Below are positions 10,030 to 20,960 of a DNA stretch of 64,000 nucleotides, one piece after another. The position numbers and the translations under genes are program-made. Each line of letters opens with the position of its first letter. The first letter of the stretch is position 1. The stretch is from Trema orientale (Eukaryota > Streptophyta > Magnoliopsida > Rosales > Cannabaceae): assembly GCA_002914845.1 (NCBI GenBank), contig JXTC01000049.1:1019284-1083283 (forward strand), in the 5' to 3' direction. Below the pieces are notes generated by a model. The model ran no database searches and was not told the origin of the DNA. It saw only the letters and a program-made list of their open reading frames with translations.

Positions 10030-13000
10030 ATATGGGTTTGTGATTAGTTTTTGCGACAGTCTTAAAGCTTGTTTAGGTGCAAATATACAGACATTCTTCA
10101 AGACTATTCCCAGGCTTGAATCTCTACTGCCTTTCTTTGTTTTTTCTTTTTATAGAACTTTTCATCTGAAATTTTATTTTTCGCAGTTTGAAATGTTGAA
10201 GTTGCAAGGCAAAATTTTTTTTCTATTACCGAGCTTGGTCATATTTCACACATTTCATAAGTTTGTTTTCCCCTTTTTGTTTCACAAATTAAACCATTAT
10301 GAAAAGCATATTCTCATAAACTGTTTGAAATATTTTTTCCTGCGTAGGGATGTAAGCTCTCTATTGGGCAATGGTTGGATTTCAATTCTAAAATTTACTA
10401 ATTCTAGAGAAAAGCAAACTTTTAAATCGTCTTTCAAGTAATCTGATTGTGCTGAATCTGAGATCAAATTTCCAGAAGTGTAAAGTTTAATTTACATCAC
10501 TCCTTGTAACTAACTCAAAATGATGGATCACTTGTCATGTCAGCGGTGACTTTCAAGGAAAAATGGGAGCAAGATTCATTTGTAAATTGAGGCCAGAAAT
10601 GTATCATACAAGTCAATCTCACCGTGGAAGATATAAATATTGGACTGGAGATGCCATAAACACTGAACATATAACTCATAGTTAATTACCACCTGCTCTG
10701 TTGAAAGTTTTATCAAAATAAGCATAAAATTTACTCCACAGTTATCTGATGTAAATGTGCAGATATTATGGAGATTTGTGTGATCCCTTGAAGAAAAACC
10801 TCTCTGTTCCACTTGATTTTCTATAGTAATGCATCGAATTGGTTTATTGGAATGTAATTGGTCAGCACAATTAATTCATTTCTACCTAGCCATAGTTAGG
10901 CATGTAAATTGGATGCTTTTCTTAAATGAAATAAGCTCATATGACCAATTCAGTCCTGCTGTCTGAACTCCTTACTGTATAGTTTAACTTCAATTAGAGC
11001 TAGAATCAGCTTAAAATTCTTACTAGAGCCAAAGTGCATATTCATGGGCCTTAAAAGATTGGAGAATAAACCAAGAATTTTATCAGTATGGACTCAATAG
11101 TTTGTGAAAAATCTAGCAGAAGAGAAGGGGAGGTGGGGGGAAGAAAGAAAAGAAAAATCATCTGGCAAACTTTTTGTTGCAATCTAGTTAGTAGTTTTAA
11201 CTGTTATCAGTACTACTAATGACTTAGCTAGTTCTACTCCTGAGGAGAAACCCTAGATCGAAAATTGATCGAAAACTCTTGTTGAAGCTTGAACTTTAGT
11301 TTGAGTTAGTAACAAAATCCTGACTGATTTTCCAAACCGAAAAAAGAGAAGAAATGCAAAAAATATAGGAGATCAAGACAAATGATTTTCCCGGAAAGTA
11401 TTTTCCTCCTTTTGACATCAAACTTTTCCCTGGTCTACATGAAATAAGGTACATAGTATAATTAGGATTTCACTTTTGCAAACAATAGTTTGTTTCTTAA
11501 CCGGATATCCACCAACATCAGAAGTATATGCAAAGCATATTCTTATTTTCAGTAGTTATAAGTGAATGTTTTAAGTCTGTATTCTTTTCATTGTTGAATT
11601 AGCTCAGGCATTGAACAATTTTCTTATTATAAAGTTTTCGACTTCTTTCTTGAAAAAAGAAAAAGGAAAAATACACATTTTGGAAGATAAGAGGAAAAGG
11701 CAGAATGACTTCGAAACTAAGTAAAAATAATAGGACAAAGACTGGAAAGATTAGTTATCTACATAAGTTCCTAGTCAATGTTAAAAAAAATTTTATAAGT
11801 AAAACTCCACGAAAATGTGTAGAGTTCTAGTTTCAAATTTTACATATTTGTCGCTTATATAATGTCCATAATTTACTCCCTATGCTTTGCCTGAACTTCT
11901 TGGAAAATCTATGGCTGTCTCTTTGTTCTTTTTTCTTTTCGCTTGATTAGAATATTTAATTAGAAGCCATATGAAACATCGATTTTGTTGAATTTTTTAC
12001 GTCTATGTTTTGTTGAATGGCTGTATAAAGTGATAAAGGGCACTAATATATAGCTCTCAAAATCATTAAGTTATCTAAGCCAGAAGCAATCAAATTAAAC
12101 TAAACTTACTTTGCTAAGAGATGATGTAAAAAAAATGGAAGTACTTGAATGTTGGAGAAGAAAATTATGGCTCATTATTCTATTTTAAACTCATTCTGAG
12201 TTTGTATGGCCTTATCACACGCATGCATTCATTTTCACGGAACTTTCAAGGAAATATAGCATAGCCTCCAAAATCTCATCCTTTGACTTCTAAGGAAACA
12301 TAACAGCCTCAAAAATCCTAATGCTTTGACCAAAACCATCTATATCAAACTTCAACTGATCAGCTCATACTCCTCCTATGGAAATTTGTTACATAATTGG
12401 CATATAAATTTTATTTTTTTTCTTAACTGTACAAAATGACCTTGAATTTGCCGCTTCAATAGTAAATGGAATCTAGTGCTGCCGTGTATGTGTCGATTTG
12501 CTCCAACTATTAGTGGACTTTGAGAATTCTACGCGTTACATCAGGCAAATATAGGCTTTATCAGGTCAATGATATTACTACAACTGGGGCCAAAACATTG
12601 AAAAGGAAAAGTAAATTATTTAAATGCAGTGCTCATCTAAGTTTCGCAGTAAATAACCCTTAATTTCCTTTCTTTTAACTCTCATTTTCTTTTTTGTTAC
12701 TGTGACATGGACTGTTGTTTTCTTTAATTTCAATTTCGTTNTTGGTCTCATGTTATTACTGTTCACTGTCACTTAATAGGTGAAAAAAATGAGGAAAATG
12801 TTCAGTTCCTTGTAGTAAATTTCACACAACACTAATAGAAGGTTTGGTCCTACTAAATCTTATGTTTGGTACTAAACACCATTGGTGAATCTGGCCTTGC
12901 TCTACTTTTTAACTTGAAATACACTATTTTATATTTGTACTTTGTTTAGCCATATTGCTAAGTCATTTCCTATGTGGTATAGACTAAAGTACTTTCTAAG

Positions 13001-13590
13001 AAAGCACCAAAAATACAAAACTTTTGTGTCACGCTCTCATATGAAAATGTTCACGTAGTTTCTTTAGTCAGTTTTCTAAATTACTTCTCAGTTGGTTTGT
13101 GATGTAAGACATGACGATTTCTAGCTTGATATGGTCAAGATATCAAAGTAAATATATGGGCAAAAATGTATATGTCATTCCAGGTAATGTTTCTATCTCT
13201 TGGATAGGATCGACTATTCTACAGTAATTACACAAGCTGTCTGTTCTGTCAGTTTCCATACTAAATTACACTTACTTTCTGCAATTTATTTTTCCCATGA
13301 AATTTCATTTAAATTTACGTTAACACCTGTTGTCATCAGAAGGAGGAGGAAGAAGTAATCAGGAAAATCCCACATAAAGCTTAAAGTCAAAACTTTGTTT
13401 TGATTTTACCAACTTCTAAGGTTGTCTGGTAGGGACTACACGTTATGACTCAGTGAAGCATAAGTAAGTATCTAGTCTGAATTATCTCTTCTTTCTAATA
13501 AACAACTCAGAATTTAGTCACTGTTGCTTCGTCAAGCCCCCTTACTTAATCAGATGTACAAACTGAGCTTTTTTGTTATTTTAATAAATG
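10030..13590. other. Intergenic region between NLR1 and NLR2, no gene seen
   Basis: AT-rich single-copy-looking DNA of about 3.6 kb. Reading frames here are short and have no recognisable domain; the longest, about 130 codons at 10,040-10,441, is hydrophobic and lacks homology that I recognise. One undetermined base (N) is at 12,741. No NLR remnant was noticed. Confidence 0.6.
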
Positions 13591-13600
13591 GATCATGTAC

Positions 13601-13607
13601 TATATAA
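13601..13607 (+). promoter_or_regulatory. TATA box of NLR2
   Basis: TATATAA, about 150 bp before the NLR2 ATG. The following leader is GA-rich, with AAAGTAAGAGAGA repeated at about 13699 and 13737, a common type of plant 5' UTR. Confidence 0.5.
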
Positions 13608-13715
13608 TCAGATTGTTTATTTGGTGGATCGGTAAAGACCAAATCATGCCTCTCTTCGAATTCAGAGACACTGGCTAAAGAAAGAAAGTTAGAGAGAAAA
13701 AGTAAGAGAGAATTC

Positions 13716-13733
13716 ATGAACGAGTCTAAATAG
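13716..13733 (+). promoter_or_regulatory. Upstream ORF of 5 codons in the NLR2 leader
   Basis: ATG AAC GAG TCT AAA TAG opens and closes within the GA-rich leader, ending 22 nt before the NLR2 start codon. It lies downstream of the predicted TATA box, so it is likely transcribed. A translational damping role is inferred. Confidence 0.5.
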
Positions 13734-13755
13734 AGAAAGTAAGAGAGAGTTCAAG

Positions 13756-16599
13756 ATGGCTGAGAGTCCAGTGACCTTTCTAGTAGATAAGCTAGCAGCC
13801 TTTTTCGAGAGTGAGGTGAATCTCTTCAGAGGGGTTCCGGAAGAAGTTGTGTCTCTGAAAGGAGACCTTGAACAAATGAAAGCCTTCCTCAGGATTGCAG
13901 ATGCATTGCAGGAGAGTGATGAGGAGCTCAGTTTGTGGGTTAGGCAAGTCAGAGATATTGCCTATGAAACTGAGGATCTTATTGATGAGTACGCACTTCT
14001 CCAGGGACATAATCATGGACCGGGTCTCTATGGTTCTCTTTGCAGATTAGCTTGCTGTATTAAGAATGCCAAAGCTTGTTATCGAATCGCAGCTGAGTTG
14101 AAGAACATCAACTCGAGACTTCAAAAGATCAATGAGGTTCACAAGCGGCTTTGTCATAAGTTCAGAAGACTTCAACAAGGTTCCAGCTCGGCTGGTGCTC
14201 TTAACACTTGGCAGGATTATCGTGACAATGCCCTTTTATTGGACAAATCTGATCTTGTGGGGATTGATGAGCGCAAGAAGCAGCTCATTGAGCGGCTGAT
14301 CACGGGTAGTTCTGCACGTGTAGTTGTCTCGCTGGCTGGACAGGTAGGTGTTGGGAAGACCACCTTGGCAAAGCAAGTCTATGATGATGACGACGTTAAG
14401 AAGAATTTCAAAGCACGGGCATGGATCACTGTTTCCCAATCTTTTGAAATACAGGACATCCTCAAAGACATGGTTCAACAGCTGTTCAAAGCAGTAAGAA
14501 GAAGAGTGCCACCATCGGTTGAAAACATGAACAACAGTCAGCTCAAAACGACAATCAAGGAGTTGCTGCAGAGAAGAAGGTATCTGATTGTTTTAGATGA
14601 TGTGGCGCAGTTGCACGCATGGCGCGCTGTGCAATACGCTCTGCCTAACAACAGCTTTGGCAGCAGAGTTATGCTCACTACTCGGAATACCGATGTAGCC
14701 TCCACAGCTGGCATGGAGTCTGAAGGCAAAACATATTTTTTGGAGCCTTTACCTCTGGAGGAATCATGGGAGCTGTTCAGCAGGAAGACATTTCAGGGGA
14801 ATGCATGTCCTCCTCACTTGGAGGAAATTTGCAAGTATGTTTTGAAAAAATGCCAAGGATTGCCTCTTGCAATTGTGGCAATCAGTGGTGTTTTGGCTAC
14901 AAAAGATACACGCAGGATCGACGAGTGGGATATGGTTGCTCGTAGTCTTGGGGCTGAAATTGATGGCAATGACAAACTCAAGGACTTAAAATTGGTTCTT
15001 TCTCTTAGTTTCAACGATCTGCCATATTATCTCAAGTCCTGTTTCTTGTACTTGAGCATCTTTCCTGAGGATCATCTCATTGAACGCATGAAGCTAATTC
15101 GGTTGTGGGTAGCAGAGGGATTCGTTCAAGCAAAAGAAGGTAAAGTACTGGAAGAAGTAGCAGAGGACTATCTCAATGACCTCCTGAGTAGAAACTTGAT
15201 GCAAGTGGCAACAACTACAAGTGATGGAAGGGTCAAAACTTTTCAGATCCTCAACTTTCTCCGGGAGGTCATCATTTCAAAATCAAGAGATCAGAACATT
15301 GCCACGATTGTGAAAGAACAAAATGTGCAGAGTTGTGATAGAGTTCGACGCCTGTCGGTACATTACACATTGCAAAATCTACAGCCAAATAGGTCAGTTT
15401 GCCAACTACGCTCTCTCTTCATGTTTGAGGTTGTTGAGAAAGTAGGCTTGCATAAATTGTTTCCGGGTGGTTTTCGGCTGCTTAAGGTTCTAGATCTGCA
15501 AAATTCTCAATTGAAGAAATTCCCAGTTCAAGTTGTGAACTTATTTTTCTTGAAGTATCTGAGCTTAAGGGGTACCAAAGTGAAAATAATTCCACAATGC
15601 ATTGGGACTCTTCAGAATTTGCAGACTTTAGACCTTAAACATTCTGAAGTTACAGAGCTACCTGTTGAGATACTCAAGCTCCAACAATTACGCCATCTTT
15701 TGTTATATCAAAATGAATTCATATATGGGGAACTTTTCGACTCAAAGTCAGGTTTTAAAATCATGGGAAATATTGGAGTTCTGCAGTGTCTACAAAAGCT
15801 CAGCTTCATAGAGGCAAATCATGGTGGTGATATTGTGAAAGATGTGGGAAATCTGACTCAACTGAGAAGGCTAGGCATTTTAAAATTGAGAAGAGAAGAT
15901 GGAACCGTTCTTTGTTCATCTGTTCAGAAGCTAACTAATCTTCGAGCACTCTCAATCGCTTCGGTTGAAGATGAAATCATTGATCTAGAGCAACTTTCTA
16001 GTCCTCCAGTGTTGCTGCAACGGTTGTACATGAGAGGACGGTTGGAAATGCTACCTCACTGGATCCCTTCACTACAGAGCCTCGTCAAGTTATCTTTAAA
16101 ATGGAGCAGGCTAAAGGATGATCCACTCGTACACCTTCAATACATTCCCAATCTTGTTCATCTTATTTTATGCCAGGTATTCACTGGAGACAAGTTGCAC
16201 TTTCAAGCTGGAGGGTTTAAGAAGCTCAAGATTTTAGGCCTGGATGACTTCGAAGAACTCAGATGCATACAATTGGAGCCAGGTGCACTAAAGTTTCTTG
16301 AGAATCTAAGCATCCGACAGTGTCAGTTTCTAGAGAAGGTTCCTTCTGGCATTGAAAATTTAACAAAGTTGAAATCGCTCGAGTTTTTTGAGATGTCTGC
16401 AGAACTATTCAACACTCTTCGTCCTGATATAAAAGATAGTGATTATTGGAGAGTGGCGCATATCCCAGAAGTCTATTCAACATATTGGAGAGAAGGAGAA
16501 TGGAAAGTCTATTCCTTGGAGAGTTTGAGTGAAGGAGAGAACTGTCCCCTGCCTAACACTCTCATAAAGACTCGTGATCTTCATACACATTGGAAGTAA
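13756..16599 (+). CDS. NLR2: RPM1-like CC-NB-LRR protein with diverged nucleotide-binding motifs
   Basis: A single-exon paralogue of NLR1, 947 residues, similar along its whole length. The N-terminus (MAESPVTFLVDKLAAFF) keeps the MADA-like helix, and YETEDLIDEY is the EDVID-type motif. Three NB-ARC motifs are unusual. The P-loop reads GQVGVGKTT (195-203) instead of GMGGxGKTT, although the Lys and Thr residues remain. Kinase-2 ends LDDVAQ (280-285), losing the usual Trp. At the MHD position the sequence is ILN (498-500), within FQILNFLRE where NLR1 has FRVHDLLRE. RNBS-A, RNBS-B, GLPLA (368-372), RNBS-D and the LRR region are intact, and the reading frame has no stop. The frame has thus been kept while the switch motifs changed. 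That fits a receptor with altered nucleotide control or a partner-dependent one, but this is inference. The ATG at 13756 aligns with the NLR1 start. Confidence 0.95.
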   Translation: MAESPVTFLVDKLAAFFESEVNLFRGVPEEVVSLKGDLEQMKAFLRIADALQESDEELSLWVRQVRDIAYETEDLIDEYALLQGHNHGPGLYGSLCRLACCIKNAKACYRIAAELKNINSRLQKINEVHKRLCHKFRRLQQGSSSAGALNTWQDYRDNALLLDKSDLVGIDERKKQLIERLITGSSARVVVSLAGQVGVGKTTLAKQVYDDDDVKKNFKARAWITVSQSFEIQDILKDMVQQLFKAVRRRVPPSVENMNNSQLKTTIKELLQRRRYLIVLDDVAQLHAWRAVQYALPNNSFGSRVMLTTRNTDVASTAGMESEGKTYFLEPLPLEESWELFSRKTFQGNACPPHLEEICKYVLKKCQGLPLAIVAISGVLATKDTRRIDEWDMVARSLGAEIDGNDKLKDLKLVLSLSFNDLPYYLKSCFLYLSIFPEDHLIERMKLIRLWVAEGFVQAKEGKVLEEVAEDYLNDLLSRNLMQVATTTSDGRVKTFQILNFLREVIISKSRDQNIATIVKEQNVQSCDRVRRLSVHYTLQNLQPNRSVCQLRSLFMFEVVEKVGLHKLFPGGFRLLKVLDLQNSQLKKFPVQVVNLFFLKYLSLRGTKVKIIPQCIGTLQNLQTLDLKHSEVTELPVEILKLQQLRHLLLYQNEFIYGELFDSKSGFKIMGNIGVLQCLQKLSFIEANHGGDIVKDVGNLTQLRRLGILKLRREDGTVLCSSVQKLTNLRALSIASVEDEIIDLEQLSSPPVLLQRLYMRGRLEMLPHWIPSLQSLVKLSLKWSRLKDDPLVHLQYIPNLVHLILCQVFTGDKLHFQAGGFKKLKILGLDDFEELRCIQLEPGALKFLENLSIRQCQFLEKVPSGIENLTKLKSLEFFEMSAELFNTLRPDIKDSDYWRVAHIPEVYSTYWREGEWKVYSLESLSEGENCPLPNTLIKTRDLHTHWK

Positions 16600-18380
16600 C
16601 TCTTATTCCACGTGGGAATTCTTCATGATAATGTAAAGAATATGTAAATACATATTTCTGATCATACCTGTAAATGTTCTGCAAGTACTTAAAACTAGCA
16701 ATTGCGAGTACCAGAGGTTAAGTTTGGTTCAGGTAATTTGGAATGCTAGGAGTATTCATGTACTAGAATGTCTGTGTTTCCAGCCCTCTAAACTGATTGA
16801 CACTCCATAGTTCTTATATGGTAGTCGTAAAAAAGTAGTCTACGCTTCTGTTACGTTTAAACTGCTCTCTATGTATAAATTCACTCTTGTACAAGCCTAA
16901 GCCGCAAGTTTTAAGTAATATGGCTTTTCCCGGGGTGACAATAATATTTCATCGTCTATGCTCCTTGTTATATTGACAACCTTAAGACCAGAACAGTGTT
17001 TCTCCAAGAATTCCAAAAGAAAACAAAGCCTAATCAACACAAAATAAGAACTCAAGGAATGACAGTGATTCAGCTTTTTAGGGCCTACATCCACTTTCAG
17101 GAAGCACCAGTAAGTTGTTTCACCAATCAGAAATAGATATTAAGTTATCAAGCCTCTCAAGGGTTGTCTTTGTACTAAAACCCTTTTGCATCAATTACAC
17201 CTGTGACACTCTCAGAAACTTGCTCTCATTCTAGGCAATTCTTTCGGGTTGTTTTCCCAAGGATTACAATGTCCAATAGGAAATCCTATTTATACAGATC
17301 AGCTGGCTTATGTTCCATAACACTCTTAACCACTTTACAGCTAACAAGTAATTCTGACTGACTTCTCAACAAACTCGATTGCAAGTCAGCTTGTGTCACA
17401 ATATACTAACAATCCTTTTAAGTGTACATGTTTTAATTTTTTTGGACATTTTTATTATCTTCCTTTTACTATTGATGGCATTCCCCGATTTCAAAAACAT
17501 GCGTCACGTCACAGTGCGGGAATTTGAAAGCGGATTTTGGCCGTGCAGTACCAGGACTTCCCATATCCCAATCATCCTTCCTTCTATCCGTATATTATGG
17601 GTTTTTTTTTTTTCTTTTGCGCATTCATGTGTGCATATTCTATCTTGTATGCCCATAAGAATGACTCCCGCCGACTCTTGCTCGTGAGCAACTATGATAA
17701 CTTGCATGTGTCACGGCCTTTGCAGAGACGCTAGCTCTGTTCATAGGTTCCCAATGTACTACTGAAGTTTATACTACATGCTTGCTCGTCCAAGGGTGCT
17801 TATCCCCTAGTAGCATGTATGCTTGTATGCCGAGACCAGGTTAGTATTCCCGTCTCATCCATCAAAGCCCCATCGGTACTTTTCGAATAGCTCTCGAGAC
17901 ACAAAGAATGTTCTCACCTCTTAGGCCAATCCACATAGCAGCAACAAGCCCGGTTGTGTGCAAGTAAGTGCACAAGAATGTGTATATGATTTGCAGTCTT
18001 GTGTATAACCTTCTTTAATTTTAGTTCATGTATTTGCAGGAAAGAAACTTATCTTTCAAAGGCGTGTTTGGGTGCTTTTTAACATGACTTTTGACTTTTT
18101 GTCCTCACTTGTTGTTTTATCTATTCTATGAGTGCCTTAATAATTATGTAGGGTACAAATATAGCTCACGTTGTAATTTATGCTAATCATTTAAAGATAA
18201 AATGAATTATTTCATGATCACTGGTCACCTATACCTCTCTAATCTTATCACGTTATTCTATTTTCAATGGTGGTAGGTGCATAGTAGGCCTCTGTCAACA
18301 TCCATTACAGAAAATGAAAACTCCCATAACAACTTAATCGAATATGAATATTTAGCTTGATCTTTCTGTTAGTAAATAAT
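16600..18380. other. Intergenic region between NLR2 and NLR3
   Basis: No gene recognised. The stretch 17,380-17,960 is less AT-rich than its surroundings and contains TGTGTCACAATAT- and TGTGTCACGGCC-like words that might mark a decayed LTR retroelement. No LTR pair, primer-binding site or gag-pol homology could be shown. The reading frames in it are overlapping short frames without a domain. Confidence 0.5.
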
Positions 18381-18388
18381 CAAGAAAA

Positions 18389-18394
18389 GTCAAC
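18389..18394 (-). promoter_or_regulatory. W-box-like motif upstream of NLR3
   Basis: GTCAAC on the plus strand is TTGAC on the minus strand, 90 bp before the NLR3 start codon. It is a minimal WRKY core, and assignment is by position only. Confidence 0.3.
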
Positions 18395-18482
18395 GACTTT
18401 TATTCCGTTGATTAAGCAAATATAGAAGTTTTACTTGGGCGCAAGGACAAACGAGCTTCAGGCTCGAAAGACACCACAAATC

Positions 18483-20960
18483 ATGGCAGAGAGTGTGGTG
18501 AGTTTTCTGTTGCAGAAGCTTTCTCCCTTATTGGATGGAGAGGTGAAACTCCTAAGCGGGTTCCGAGACGAAGTTGTTTACGTCAAAGATGAGTTAGAGC
18601 GTATGAGAGCCTTCTTGCGAGCTGCTGATGCTTTGGAAGATGAGGATGAAGAAATCAAAGTGTGGGTCAAGCAAGTAAGAGATGTCGCTCACGACACCGA
18701 AGACACTCTCGACGAATTCTTGTTTCGCTTTGAACATCGCCACCACCGGCGTGGATTCTACGGTTACGTTTGTAAGATGGCTCGTGCAGTCAAGAGCTTG
18801 AAAGCCCGACATCAGATTGCTTCCGAGTTGCGGAGTATCAAAACTAGAGTGACCAGCATTTCTGAGGGGCGTCAGAGATACCGCTACAAATTGAACATGA
18901 TGGACATTGGCTCGACTCATTCTAACCATTCTGCCGGAAATAGGACCGGGTACGTCGAGCTTCGAAGCGATGCACGTTTGCTAGATGAATCTCAATTGGT
19001 TGGCATTGACATGCCTAAAAGAAGTATCATCAGTAGGCTTGTGGAGGACGTCTCTGAACTCCGAGCCGTTGCGGTGGTCGGGATGGGAGGGTTGGGTAAA
19101 ACCACCCTGGTGAGTAGAGTTTACGAGGACTTAGAAGTGAAGAAACACTTTCAACACCATGCTTGGGTCACTGTTTCCCAATCTTTCAAGATAGATGACA
19201 TTTTGAGGCAGATTATTCAGCAGTTGTTCGATCAGATCAGACAACCACTTCCTCAGGGGGCAAACTCGGCGGACAATTATATCCTCAAGAGGATAATGAC
19301 TGATTTTCTTCGAGGGAAAAGATATTTGCTTGTCTTGGATGATGTGTGGAGTGTGGACGCATGGGATGCGGTAAGAATGGCATTTCCTAGTGACAACACC
19401 GGTAGCCGACTAATGATTGCAACTCGTATCTCTGAGGTGGCATCTTTCTCTACCAAAGATCTTGGAGGTATGATCTTCCCCTTAAGGCCCTTAACTTTAG
19501 AAGAATCGTGGGGTCTTTTTTGTGCGAAAACATTTCGAAGGGACCGATGTCCTATCCATCTGGAGAAGATTTGTCGAAACATCTTGAAAAGATGTGAGGG
19601 ATTGCCCCTTGCAATTGTTGCCATAGGTGGCATGTTGGCTACTAAAGACATCACTAAAACAGATGAATGGGAAATTGTTAACCGTTGTCCGGGTGCAGAG
19701 TTATTAGAAGGAAACAAAAAACTAAAAGGTATGAAAGAGATACTTTTACTTGGCTTCAATGACTTGCCTTACAACCTGAAACATTGTTTCTTGTATCTGA
19801 GCATATTCCCTGAGGATTACTTGATAAGGCGTAAGATGCTGATTCGTTTATGGATCGCGGAAGGTTTCGTGCAAGAAACAGAAGGACGGACGCTAGAAGA
19901 AGTGGGAGACGGCTATTTCAATGAGCTTCTTGACAGAAGCTTGATCCATGCTGCTGGTGACAGGATATATAGTACTGCAGGAAGAATTACACATTGTCGA
20001 GTGCATGATTTTTTGAGGGAAATTATTCTTCTTAAATCGAGGGATCAGAACTTTTCAGCCATAACTAATGATGAAATCAAAAGGTTGCCAGAGAGAGTTC
20101 GACGACTATCAGTGCATAAAGGAACAAAAATTGATCTATATGGAGGCAACAATCTCTCTCGACTGCGTTCTGTGCTCTTTTTTGGGGAAGAAGATGGTGA
20201 ATTGAGCCACTTTTTGTCCTCATTTTTCGACAGTGGGGTAAGGCTTCTCAAGGTGATGGATTGCAGCAATGCACCTTTGAGAACATTTCCAAAGGATATC
20301 ACCAAACTATACCATCTGCGATATCTATCCTTGAGAAACACCAGTATAAGAACCATTCCACGCTCTATTGGCAAGCTTCGAAATCTTGAAACACTGGACC
20401 TGAAAAATACTTTTGTTGAAGAACTGCCTGTTGAGATTTCAAAAATTCGTCGTTTGCGACATGTCATAGTTTATCGTAACAACAGTCGATTATCTACTGG
20501 GAGAATCCATGGTTTTAAGGCATTAGAAGGAATTGAAGCACTATCATCCTTGAGAAAACTCTGCTACGTTGAGGCGAAGCCAGGTGGTGGTGCCAATCTA
20601 CTCACTTCCATAGGAAGGCTAACACAACTAACGATGTTAGGCATTCTACAACTTGCAGAGGAACATGGACATACACTGTGCTCATCCATTGACAAGTTGA
20701 AGTACCTTCGTTCATTAAGTCTGGATTCAAGGGATGAAAATGAAATCCTTAATATTCAGTTTCTATCATCATCACCTCCCCAGTTCCTTCAACGACTACA
20801 TATGAGAGGACGCTTGGAGACGTTTCCACATTGGCTACATAACCTTACACACTTGGTAAAATTAGTTTTTAAGTTTAGTAGGTTGCAGGTAGATCCGCTC
20901 GAATCTTTACAAGCTTTGCCCAACCTGTTATTTACTCATGTTGTACAATGGAGCTTATGA
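18483..20960 (+). CDS. NLR3: RPM1-like CC-NB-LRR, frameshifted near the C-terminus
   Basis: An intronless CNL whose first ATG in the right place is 18483; the frame is open further upstream but without an ATG. It has a MADA-like helix (MAESVVSFLLQKLSPLL), EDVID-type HDTEDTLDEF, P-loop GMGGLGKTT (200-208), kinase-2 LLVLDDVW (282-289), GLPLA, CFLYLSIFPED, and VHD in RVHDFLRE, all canonical. LRRs follow. The frame ends after 825 residues with an unrelated tail (FTHVVQWSL). The expected LRR sequence continues in another frame up to 21300. Comparison with the sister copy NLR4 shows one extra base in the T run at 20931-20933. The encoded product lacks the last ~115 residues of the LRR/C-terminal region. 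It may be a new pseudogene, a truncated receptor or an assembly error. Confidence 0.85.
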   Translation: MAESVVSFLLQKLSPLLDGEVKLLSGFRDEVVYVKDELERMRAFLRAADALEDEDEEIKVWVKQVRDVAHDTEDTLDEFLFRFEHRHHRRGFYGYVCKMARAVKSLKARHQIASELRSIKTRVTSISEGRQRYRYKLNMMDIGSTHSNHSAGNRTGYVELRSDARLLDESQLVGIDMPKRSIISRLVEDVSELRAVAVVGMGGLGKTTLVSRVYEDLEVKKHFQHHAWVTVSQSFKIDDILRQIIQQLFDQIRQPLPQGANSADNYILKRIMTDFLRGKRYLLVLDDVWSVDAWDAVRMAFPSDNTGSRLMIATRISEVASFSTKDLGGMIFPLRPLTLEESWGLFCAKTFRRDRCPIHLEKICRNILKRCEGLPLAIVAIGGMLATKDITKTDEWEIVNRCPGAELLEGNKKLKGMKEILLLGFNDLPYNLKHCFLYLSIFPEDYLIRRKMLIRLWIAEGFVQETEGRTLEEVGDGYFNELLDRSLIHAAGDRIYSTAGRITHCRVHDFLREIILLKSRDQNFSAITNDEIKRLPERVRRLSVHKGTKIDLYGGNNLSRLRSVLFFGEEDGELSHFLSSFFDSGVRLLKVMDCSNAPLRTFPKDITKLYHLRYLSLRNTSIRTIPRSIGKLRNLETLDLKNTFVEELPVEISKIRRLRHVIVYRNNSRLSTGRIHGFKALEGIEALSSLRKLCYVEAKPGGGANLLTSIGRLTQLTMLGILQLAEEHGHTLCSSIDKLKYLRSLSLDSRDENEILNIQFLSSSPPQFLQRLHMRGRLETFPHWLHNLTHLVKLVFKFSRLQVDPLESLQALPNLLFTHVVQWSL

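Noticed and set aside
10040..10441. 133-codon open frame after NLR1
   Set aside because: No ATG in a good context, hydrophobic low-complexity composition, and no recognised domain; it begins just after the NLR1 3' UTR.
12741..12741. Ambiguous base N
   Set aside because: An assembly or sequencing ambiguity in non-coding DNA, not a biological feature.
17380..17960. Possible decayed LTR retrotransposon between NLR2 and NLR3
   Set aside because: Base composition and TGTGTCAC words are suggestive, but no LTR pair, primer-binding site or gag-pol homology was found.
18435..18482. In-frame upstream extension of NLR3
   Set aside because: The frame is open but begins at TTG; the ATG at 18483 gives the standard MADA-type N-terminus seen in NLR1 and NLR2.
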